20,849 bases of DNA from JAPEKQ01 sp964597945 (GTDB taxonomy: Bacteria > Joyebacterota > Joyebacteria > Joyebacterales > Joyebacteraceae), in NCBI GenBank assembly GCA_964597945.1, contig CAZRAD010000032.1, positions 1 through 20,849 of the forward strand, given 5' to 3'. The position numbers and the translations under genes were made by a program. This document shows, one piece after another, positions 14,623-20,849 of the stretch. The notes beneath the pieces are model-generated. The model searched no databases and had not been told where the DNA came from. It saw nothing but the letters and a program-made list of their open reading frames with translations. How positions within the stretch are numbered: position 1 is the stretch's first letter; each line of letters opens with the position of its first letter.

Positions 14623-15728
14623 GAGTCGCTCCGTTCTCCATGCGCCAGAGGGATAATCAGGCGTGCCGTGGTGCCCTCGCCCTGTCTGCTCTCAACGGTC
14701 AGCCAGTCCCCCGCGCCGAAGTTCGTCCGGAGACGGTCGCGGACGTTCCGAAGCCCGTAGCTCTCCAGAGGCAACTCTGAGAGATCGAACTCCTCCGCAC
14801 CGACACCGTCGTCGGAGATGAGCACTGTCAGTCGGCCATTCCCGACGGCTGCCTCGATACGAACCAGCCCGCCTTCAACCTTAGGCGATATGCCATGGCG
14901 GACCGCGTTCTCCACGAGCGGCTGGAGGATGAGCGGAGGTACGCTGATCTCCCCCGCGCCGGGCCCGACCTCCTGCTCCACGCGGAGCCGGTCACCGAAC
15001 CGAGCGCGCTCGACGTCGAGGTACGCATCGACGAGCTCAAGCTCGCTCGAGAGCGGTACGCTCCCTTTCTCCGACGCAAGCAGCGTCTTGCGGAAGATGC
15101 TCGCAAGCCGCTCGAGCGTTCCCTGAGCAGCCTCGGGGTCGATGGTCGTCAGTGCTGAGATCGAATTGAGCGCGTTGAAGAGGAAGTGCGGGTTGATCTG
15201 TGCCTTGAGCGCCTTGAGCTCCGACCGTGCGGCGAGCTCGCGCAGTCGCTCCTCGCGCACTCGGTTCGCGGCGAGTTCCGCGTAGGTCTGCTCGATCTCG
15301 TCACGCATCCGCTCGTAGTAGTAGACGATGAGCCCGAGGACCACGGCGCAGAAGCTGTCGACCACGATGACGATGGCGGCCATCTTGCCCTGGTATAGAA
15401 TGAACACGGGATCCGCGAAGATGACGAGACCCGACCCGAAGGCGCCGCCGGCCAGCAGCGTGATCACCGCCAGCGGGATGTTGATGAACTTCGGGAACGC
15501 CGCGTAGCGAGGGAGAACGAATCGCGCGGAGAGAACCGTCGCGAAACCGACCGCGTTCGCAAAGAGGATACTCAGACGGACCGAATTGGGTATCGCCGTG
15601 AGGTTTCCGGAGAAGAACCCGATGGCGAGACCGATGAGAGCACCGGCGACCGTGAAGCCCACAGCCCATCGTATGAGACCGATGACGGTGAGCCGTCCGG
15701 TCTGAGCTCCTGTCGATCTCTGAGTCAT
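14619..15728 (-). CDS. LytS-type membrane sensor histidine kinase
   Basis: A 369-residue kinase of the His_kinase/HATPase_c (LytS/YehU) type. Residues ~11-142 form a membrane domain with about four helices and the marks FANAVGF, FVLPRY, PLAVITLLAGG, GSG and ILYQ, ending in YYYERMR. This domain is clearly homologous to that of the PP2C phosphatase at 10915-12285. A coiled coil (~143-172) leads to the phospho-acceptor motif LKAQINPHFLFNALNSI with His181. The ATP-binding part has LQPLVENAVRHGI (N box), ISDDGVG (G1) and GLRNVRDRL. ATG 15728 lies 7 nt after the dacB stop, and its AGGGAG site overlaps that stop. It phosphorylates the LytTR regulator encoded next; the signal is unknown, though dacB upstream suggests an envelope cue. 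Confidence 0.95.
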   Translation of the reverse strand: MTQRSTGAQTGRLTVIGLIRWAVGFTVAGALIGLAIGFFSGNLTAIPNSVRLSILFANAVGFATVLSARFVLPRYAAFPKFINIPLAVITLLAGGAFGSGLVIFADPVFILYQGKMAAIVIVVDSFCAVVLGLIVYYYERMRDEIEQTYAELAANRVREERLRELAARSELKALKAQINPHFLFNALNSISALTTIDPEAAQGTLERLASIFRKTLLASEKGSVPLSSELELVDAYLDVERARFGDRLRVEQEVGPGAGEISVPPLILQPLVENAVRHGISPKVEGGLVRIEAAVGNGRLTVLISDDGVGAEEFDLSELPLESYGLRNVRDRLRTNFGAGDWLTVESRQGEGTTARLIIPLAHGERSDS

Positions 15729-15735
15729 CGGCTCC

Positions 15736-17247
15736 CTACTGGTTCTGGTGGATGTGCATCAGGATCGCGTGCTCCACGTCGCGCACTTTCCATGCCTCGC
15801 ACGTCGATCCGTTCGTGATGATAGAGAACACGACGCGCTCGCCCGAGACCGTCTCCATGATACCCGAGATGGCCGTCACGCCGTCGAGAAGCCCCGTCTT
15901 CGCGCGGATGACGCCCGTAAGTCCTCCGTACCCCATCCGGTCGGAGAGCGTGCCGTCGGTTCCGCTCACACTGAGAGACGCCAGAAACTCCGGAGAGGTT
16001 GAGAACGCATTTGCGACGTTGCGGATCACGGCCGCAATGGCCCGGGTCGTCAGACGGTTCTCACGCGAGAGCCCGGAGCCGTCCTTGATCCTGATCCCCA
16101 CCGTGTCGACGCCGGTCGCCGCGATGAAGCCCGCGAGCGCCTCGCATCCAGCTGCGGTCGTACCCGGCGCACCGGCGGTCTCTGCACCGAGTACCTTCAC
16201 GAGCTGCTCGGCCACGAAGTTGCTGCTGTACTTCCCCATGTCGCGAACGATGAGCGACAGCGGCTTCGACGTATGGACGAAAAGCTCCCGCGCCTCAGCC
16301 GGCGCGTCACCGGGCCTGAGGCCGCCGGCGAACTCTACGCCGGCGCGTGCCAGGAAGGTCTCGATCGACGCCACGAAATTCCAGAGCGGGTCGTCGATGC
16401 TGCGGTAGACGACCTTCCCGGTGCTGCCTTCCGGGATGCGTCCGCTGACAGTGATGAGGTTCCGCATCGAAGGCCACTCATCGGCACGAGCGCTCCCGAC
16501 GGGCACGGACATCCTCCGCACCTCGATCGTCGAGGTCCTGTTCGACGAACAGGTCGTCGCCTTGTTGTTGATATCGGCGAACCCGATATCCGGTGAAACA
16601 ATGACGTTCGCCGACTCGCCGATTCCCTTACCGGGCAGGACGTGGATGCGAACGGTGTTGAAGTTGGACGAGAGAGCGCCCGTGCGCGCGTGGTAGGCAC
16701 GGTCGCCGTCGGCGACGTCCTTCGAAGTGGTCCACTCGGCATCGAAGTACGAGGTGTCGAACACGAGGTCGCCCTCGATCCGCTCGATCCCGAGGGTGCG
16801 GAAGCGTTCGGCGACCTTCCAGAGCTCCTCCGATACGATGGCCGGGTCCCCGCTGCCCCTGATGAAGACATCGCCCTGCAGAACAGGTGTGATCGTTGAC
16901 GCATCGGTCGAGAAGACCGTGTCGAACTGGTAGTCCGCCCCGAGCTGTGCGAGCGCGGCGGCGGAAGTGATGATCTTCATGTTCGAAGCGGGGATCATCA
17001 GGGCATCGGCATTCCGCTCGTAGAGCGTGACGCCCGTATCGAGCGACTCGACCAGAATGGAGACCTCGGTCCCGCGAACGTCCGGTTTGGCCAGCAGTGA
17101 GTCGACGACCCAGTCGAGGCTCTCGAGAGATGCCTGTGCCTCGGTCGTGGCCGCCGTCTCGTCGGCCGCCCGAACGCACGGGCTGACCGCCACGAGCAAG
17201 GCGATGACACAGATGCTGAGAGTCGGGATGCTTGTCAGACGTCTCAT
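15736..17247 (-). CDS. dacB: D-alanyl-D-alanine carboxypeptidase/endopeptidase, PBP4 (DacB, peptidase S13)
   Basis: A 503-residue penicillin-binding protein of class C (PBP4), which trims or cuts D-Ala-containing peptide cross-links of peptidoglycan in the periplasm. It has an N-terminal signal peptide (LSICVIALLVAVSPCVRA). All three active-site motifs are present: SNMK (Ser88 nucleophile, Lys91), SSN (Ser341-Asn343) and KTG (Lys450-Gly452). The insertion between motif one and two, typical of PBP4, is present, including GDVFIRGSGDPA. The start at ATG 17247 gives a proper signal peptide; the in-frame extension to 17415 reads through the amidase gene and is rejected. It lies 22 nt after the amidase gene and 7 nt before the kinase gene, so cell-wall cutting and two-component sensing are co-expressed. 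Confidence 0.95.
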   Translation of the reverse strand: MRRLTSIPTLSICVIALLVAVSPCVRAADETAATTEAQASLESLDWVVDSLLAKPDVRGTEVSILVESLDTGVTLYERNADALMIPASNMKIITSAAALAQLGADYQFDTVFSTDASTITPVLQGDVFIRGSGDPAIVSEELWKVAERFRTLGIERIEGDLVFDTSYFDAEWTTSKDVADGDRAYHARTGALSSNFNTVRIHVLPGKGIGESANVIVSPDIGFADINNKATTCSSNRTSTIEVRRMSVPVGSARADEWPSMRNLITVSGRIPEGSTGKVVYRSIDDPLWNFVASIETFLARAGVEFAGGLRPGDAPAEARELFVHTSKPLSLIVRDMGKYSSNFVAEQLVKVLGAETAGAPGTTAAGCEALAGFIAATGVDTVGIRIKDGSGLSRENRLTTRAIAAVIRNVANAFSTSPEFLASLSVSGTDGTLSDRMGYGGLTGVIRAKTGLLDGVTAISGIMETVSGERVVFSIITNGSTCEAWKVRDVEHAILMHIHQNQ

Positions 17248-17269
17248 GCGGGTTTCCGTCCCTTCAGAA

Positions 17270-17830
17270 TCACGCGTCGCGGACCGCGGGGCCATCGGCG
17301 CGCTTGAGGATCGATGCGACGGTCTCGCGGAATTCGTCCATGTCGACCGCAAGCCCCGGACATTCCTTGCGCTGGACGCACTCGCCGTGCTCGATGATGT
17401 ACCCGGTCCCCTCAAGCTCGCGATGCCCCAGGACGCGGTCCGGCGTAAGCCCGAGCTCGCCGATGAGCCGGGCGCAGAGCTCGGCCGCCGCTATCAGCTG
17501 TCTTCGGGGCGGTGGTTCCTCGCAAGCCTCGTACGCCATGCAGACACCGATCGAACGGTCGTTCCACGGACCGACGTGCCACGAACGGATGCCCGGCGGC
17601 AGACACCGATACATCAGACCGTCCGGCTCGATGAAGAAGGCGTAGGCGATGGTCGGACAGCCCGTGTCGCAGATGTGATTCGGGCCGGTGTGGTACCGCG
17701 CCGTCTCCCACACGTTCCACCCGGGCATCGCGGTGCAGTGGAGCACGACCGTGTCGATGCCGTCGGGGTCACGAGTCTCGGCCTCACCGTTGACGGGCAG
17801 TGCGCCTATGATGTTGTGAAGCCAGTGCAT
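17270..17830 (-). CDS. N-acetylmuramoyl-L-alanine amidase (Amidase_2/PGRP fold)
   Basis: A 186-residue zinc amidase that cleaves the bond between muramic acid and L-Ala of the stem peptide. Expected zinc ligands are His31 (VVLHCTA), His136 (LGHREL) and Cys157 (KECPG), the His-His-Cys set of T7 lysozyme and PGRP proteins. SWHVG (His85) and SIGVCMAYE also match the fold. The ATG at 17830 has GGGAGGAG three nt upstream. There is no signal peptide, lipobox or wall-binding domain, so it is predicted cytoplasmic, like the recycling amidase AmpD, although AmpD uses Asp as its third ligand. Nine cysteines in 186 residues is high for a cytoplasmic protein. It sits between a HAD phosphatase and dacB, which fits peptidoglycan recycling. 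Confidence 0.9.
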   Translation of the reverse strand: MHWLHNIIGALPVNGEAETRDPDGIDTVVLHCTAMPGWNVWETARYHTGPNHICDTGCPTIAYAFFIEPDGLMYRCLPPGIRSWHVGPWNDRSIGVCMAYEACEEPPPRRQLIAAAELCARLIGELGLTPDRVLGHRELEGTGYIIEHGECVQRKECPGLAVDMDEFRETVASILKRADGPAVRDA

Positions 17831-17848
17831 CTACTCCTCCCAGCCCGG

Positions 17849-18535
17849 CTACGTCTCCCAACTCTCGACGAGCGGCGCCAGCTCGGTGAACGAGTGGATG
17901 ATGCGCTCGGCGCCGTCGAACTCGTTGCCCGCGGCAAACCCCCAGTCGCACCCGATCGACCATGTCCCGGCGCTCTTCGCAGCAGCGATGTCCGAGCTTC
18001 GGTCGCCCACCATGACCGCACGTTTCGGCCAGACATCGAGGGTTGTGAGGATACCGAGGATCAGGTCGGCCTTGTTGAGCGTGCCGCGCTCGCCGGCGCA
18101 CCACGTCTCCGAGAAGTACGACCTCAGATCGAACGTGTCCAGTACGAAGTGCATGTAGCCGGTCCCCGCGTTCGTCGCGATGGCCAGAAGGTAGCCTGCC
18201 TCGCGCAGCCGGACGAGTCCCTCGAGAACGCCCGGAAAGAGCGAACCCTTCCCCCCCGCGATGAGTTCGTGCTCCCAGTGCCAGATGAGATCACTCATCT
18301 CGGCGATGTGCTCCTCGGGGAGCGTCGGAAGGACGGTCGTGACGTAGTGCTCGCGTGTGTTTCCAACGCCGCTCATGATCCGCTCGGGCGTCGGTCGCGG
18401 GATGTCCAGGTCATGGCGCTCGTTGATATCGCGGACGGCCATCTCGACCGCACCGACGGTTGTCGCGGTCGATGAGTAGATGGTGCCGTCGAGATCGAGA
18501 ATAACGAGGTCGAGCGCGTGCGTGTTCTTGTCCAA
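17849..18535 (-). CDS. HAD-superfamily hydrolase, phosphoglycolate-phosphatase-like
   Basis: A 228-residue phosphatase of HAD subfamily IA. Motif I is DLDGT with nucleophile Asp14 and acid/base Asp16, motif II ATNAG (Thr), motif III the Lys in LNKADL, and motif IV GDRSSD. A helical cap (~residues 25-90) lies between motifs I and II. The start is TTG at 18535, supported by CGGAG six nt upstream; no ATG of comparable quality exists before motif I. It follows the sugar kinase by 50 nt and precedes the amidase by 18 nt. Substrate cannot be told from sequence; with a kinase beside it, a sugar phosphate is the natural guess. Confidence 0.9.
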   Translation of the reverse strand: MDKNTHALDLVILDLDGTIYSSTATTVGAVEMAVRDINERHDLDIPRPTPERIMSGVGNTREHYVTTVLPTLPEEHIAEMSDLIWHWEHELIAGGKGSLFPGVLEGLVRLREAGYLLAIATNAGTGYMHFVLDTFDLRSYFSETWCAGERGTLNKADLILGILTTLDVWPKRAVMVGDRSSDIAAAKSAGTWSIGCDWGFAAGNEFDGAERIIHSFTELAPLVESWET

Positions 18536-18585
18536 TGGTGGCTCCGATGTCTGAAGTACGGTGTAATCGCCGGACGTGCTGGTTC

Positions 18586-19524
18586 CTATCGTCCCTGCTC
18601 GCGCATGAGGGCCTCGATCTCCTCCAGGCCGGCCGCGCCGCCGCGCGCGCCGACCGCCGTGCAGTTGAGCGCGGCCGCGGCGTTGCTGAAGTCGAGCGTC
18701 CGTTCGACCGTCCAGCCCGCGAGCAGCCCGTAGATGAACGCGCCGTGGAAGATGTCACCGGCGCCGGTCGTATCGACGACGTTCACCTTGAATCCGGGCG
18801 ACTCGAGCTTCGTGCCGTCCTTCGCCAGGGCGACAGCCCCGCGCTCGCCCCTGGTCATGACGGCGAGCGATGGCCCCTGTTCGAGGATCCGCGAGAGCGC
18901 TTCCTCGTCATCGGCGCACCCGGCGTAGAGGTTCGGGAACCTCGACGAGGCCACGAGGAGGTCGGTGTGTGCGACGCAGTCGTGCGTCCCTTCCTTCACA
19001 GTCTCGGCGTCCATGACGACCGGGATGCCGCGTTCCTGCGCGATGCGCGCCGCCTTCGCGGCGGCCGGGGCATCGTGCCCGTCGACGAGGAGCGCACGTC
19101 CGACCGCTATCTTCTCGGGGGTGACCTCGTCGGGCTGCGTTGCGATACCGTCGGGACGGTCCCAGAAGATGGTCCTCTCCCCCGTCGTCTCATCGACGAT
19201 GATCATCGCGAGCTGGTTCGTCGCACCGGGCACCGCCGGGACGTCACTGACGTCAACGCCCTCCGAGCGGATGGTCTCGAGCGAGTAGTCGCCGATGGCG
19301 TCTCCGCCGACCTTGCCGACGTACTTCGTCCGGAGGCCGAGCCGCGCGCACTGGACCATCGCGCTGGCGGCCTGGCCACCGGGCGAACGCTGGAACCCGA
19401 CGAGCTTGAGCTTCTCGCCCCGCTCCGCCTCGCGCGGAACGATGCACAGGTGATCGACGGCGTTGAGGCCGAAGCCGACGACATCGAACGGCGCTGTCGC
19501 GGGTATGGTGATTTCGAAGTTCAC
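18586..19524 (-). CDS. PfkB/ribokinase-family carbohydrate kinase
   Basis: A 312-residue ATP-dependent sugar or nucleoside kinase. The N-terminal substrate-side signature is FQRSPGGQAASAMVQCARLG with the typical GG pair. The C-terminal signature VDTTGAGDIFHGAFIYGLL carries catalytic Asp257 and the anion hole GAGD. The lid strands are near residues 10-30 and 90-115. The GTG at 19524 has GAGGAG five nt upstream; longer in-frame starts would run back into the MATE gene. The gene begins 44 nt after the MATE stop. Substrate is not determined by these motifs; ribokinase, fructokinase and adenosine-kinase-like members share them. Confidence 0.92.
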   Translation of the reverse strand: MNFEITIPATAPFDVVGFGLNAVDHLCIVPREAERGEKLKLVGFQRSPGGQAASAMVQCARLGLRTKYVGKVGGDAIGDYSLETIRSEGVDVSDVPAVPGATNQLAMIIVDETTGERTIFWDRPDGIATQPDEVTPEKIAVGRALLVDGHDAPAAAKAARIAQERGIPVVMDAETVKEGTHDCVAHTDLLVASSRFPNLYAGCADDEEALSRILEQGPSLAVMTRGERGAVALAKDGTKLESPGFKVNVVDTTGAGDIFHGAFIYGLLAGWTVERTLDFSNAAAALNCTAVGARGGAAGLEEIEALMREQGR

Positions 19525-19568
19525 GGACACTCCTCGCGCGGGACAGCGGGACCCCGCAGCGCCAAGCG

Positions 19569-20849
19569 CTAGACCTTCCTGTCTTTCCACTTCCCGCGAC
19601 GGAACCAGAAGTACGTGAGAATCACCTCGATGCTCGCTGCGATGAACATCGACCACCAGACGCCAAGCTCCGATGTGTGGAGCACATGGATGGCGCCGAG
19701 GATGAGCGGGACCTGAACACCCCACTCGATGATAGCGGCGATGACGGTCGGCGGCCACGTGTTGCCGGAGCCATAGAACGCCGATGACATGACGATGTGC
19801 ATCGCGATCATGATCTGCGCGATGGCCATGAGCTTGATGAGCGGGACGCCCGCGGCAAGGACCGCCGGGTCATCGGCGAACACGCCGAGGATGCCTCGGG
19901 CGAACACGATCTCGATGGCGCCCAGAATGCCGGTAAGAAGAAGTACCAGGAGCGTCGCTCTGACGACGGCTTCGTGTGCACGGTCTTTCTGGTTCGCCCC
20001 GAGATTCTGTCCGACGATGGCCCCGCAGCCAAGTTCGAGACCGACGGCGAAGAGGATACCGAGTTCCATGATACGCAGGCTGACACCATACGCTGCGACG
20101 ACGATCGTCCCGAACGTAGCGACGAGCGTCGCAACGTACCAGTGCGCGAGACTCCGCAGGAAACCGTTCAATCCGGCCGGGAGACCGATCTTGAGGATCT
20201 CGACCATCACGCGGACTCGCGGGTGGAAGCGCGTCCAGATGGGGACGGTGATGTTGCCCTTCCCCGACGAGAGGAGCCAGATTCCGACGAACACCGCAGC
20301 AGCAGCCGAGACCGCCGTTGCCCACGCGGCTCCCGCTATCCCCATGTTGAACCCGAAGATGAAGAGCGGATCGAGACCGACGTTGAGCGCGGTCGACATC
20401 AACATGATGTACATCGCCTTCGGGGCGTCACCGACGCCGCGGAAGGCGGTGTAGATCGAGTACGACGTGAACATGAACGGGAGGAACGCGAACCGGATCC
20501 TGCCGTACGCCATCGCGAGACGATGTACCTCGGGATCGTCCGTCATGATCTTGAGCACGTGCGGCGCGATGAGCAGACCGAGCAGCCCCATGACGATGGC
20601 GATACCGAACTTAAGGAGCAGCGTCTGACGGATGACGTCGCGCGTGTCCTCGATCCGCTTCTCGCCGAAGCGGCGCGAGATGAGCGCGACCGAGCCGGTC
20701 CCGATGATCTGGTTGGCCGAGCCGAAGACCCACGCGATAGCGGCGAAGAGCGTGATCGCCGCGACGGGCGCCGTGCCGAGTCTGCTGACCCAGTAGATGT
20801 CGGTCAGGCTGTAGATGGTCATCGCGCCGAACCCGATCATCGACGGGAT
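19569..20849 (-). CDS. MATE-family efflux transporter, 5' end outside the window
   Basis: The last 426 residues of a multidrug and toxin extrusion (MATE) transporter, an inner-membrane Na+ or H+ antiporter. The visible start reads IPSMIGFGAMTIYSLTDIYWVSRLG, the first helix of the NorM/DinF-like fold, so only about 15-25 residues are missing; the in-frame ATG at 20840 lies inside this helix and is not the real start. About eleven to twelve hydrophobic helices are visible, with the two-fold internal repeat of the family (GSGSVALISRRFGEKR loop in half one; GLELGCGAIVGQNLGANQK in half two). It heads the visible part of the run that continues with the PfkB kinase. The substrate is unknown. Confidence 0.93.
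   Translation of the reverse strand: MPSMIGFGAMTIYSLTDIYWVSRLGTAPVAAITLFAAIAWVFGSANQIIGTGSVALISRRFGEKRIEDTRDVIRQTLLLKFGIAIVMGLLGLLIAPHVLKIMTDDPEVHRLAMAYGRIRFAFLPFMFTSYSIYTAFRGVGDAPKAMYIMLMSTALNVGLDPLFIFGFNMGIAGAAWATAVSAAAAVFVGIWLLSSGKGNITVPIWTRFHPRVRVMVEILKIGLPAGLNGFLRSLAHWYVATLVATFGTIVVAAYGVSLRIMELGILFAVGLELGCGAIVGQNLGANQKDRAHEAVVRATLLVLLLTGILGAIEIVFARGILGVFADDPAVLAAGVPLIKLMAIAQIMIAMHIVMSSAFYGSGNTWPPTVIAAIIEWGVQVPLILGAIHVLHTSELGVWWSMFIAASIEVILTYFWFRRGKWKDRKV

Noticed and set aside
17248..17415. Longer N-terminus for dacB
   Set aside because: The extra residues overlap the amidase gene in another frame and precede a proper signal peptide that begins at ATG 17247.
19525..19758. Longer N-terminus for the PfkB kinase
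   Set aside because: It would overlap the MATE C-terminus; GTG 19524 has an excellent GAGGAG site and fits the family start.

Overview
The window comes from a high-GC bacterium (roughly 60-65% G+C by eye). Genes have clear Shine-Dalgarno sites and frequent GTG/TTG starts. Several features point to a diderm, Gram-negative-like envelope: a LolA-like domain in a secreted protein, a periplasmic PBP4-type peptidase, and many Sec signal peptides. Two secreted proteins belong to no family I recognise. The style resembles uncultured FCB-related lineages (Eisenbacteria, Krumholzibacteria or Latescibacteria type), but no rRNA or marker gene is present, so this placement is weak. I see no tRNA, rRNA, CRISPR array, insertion sequence or phage module. 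Seventeen protein genes fill the window; all but one are on the minus strand, so the layout is best read from right to left.

Right block (20849 to 13864, minus): a tightly packed run of MATE transporter (5' end outside the window), PfkB sugar kinase, HAD phosphatase, zinc amidase, PBP4-type DD-peptidase (dacB), LytS-type histidine kinase and LytTR response regulator. Gaps are 7 to 50 nt, and kinase and regulator overlap by 4 nt. This looks like one transcription unit joining small-molecule export and sugar chemistry, peptidoglycan cutting and an envelope-type two-component system.

Middle block (13594 to 7545, minus): a secreted bactofilin-like beta-helix membrane protein, a membrane SpoIIE/PP2C phosphatase, a secreted erythromycin-esterase-family protein (ATGA overlap with the phosphatase) and a secreted LolA-like/aspartic protease/PDZ protein. 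It ends at a strong hairpin terminator at about 7427-7451. The phosphatase and the histidine kinase of the right block share the same N-terminal membrane domain, so one sensor type appears to drive two kinds of output in neighbouring operons.

Left part: a secreted orphan gene (7280-5823, minus) with its own promoter converges on the only plus-strand gene, a cysteine-rich secreted orphan (4965-5681), with a 14-bp terminator hairpin between them. Divergent from the latter is rlmI (23S rRNA methyltransferase), followed 6 nt later by a PflX-type radical SAM gene. A good sigma70-like promoter (TTGACA, 17 nt, CATACT) then drives a DUF4912 protein and a GH57 alpha-glucan branching enzyme cut by the left edge, which suggests a glycogen-type polysaccharide unit.

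The main candidate for something undescribed is the paired signalling locus: a shared sensor domain on a LytS kinase and on a SpoIIE phosphatase, surrounded by cell-wall enzymes and secreted proteins, with no RsbV/RsbW-like partner nearby.
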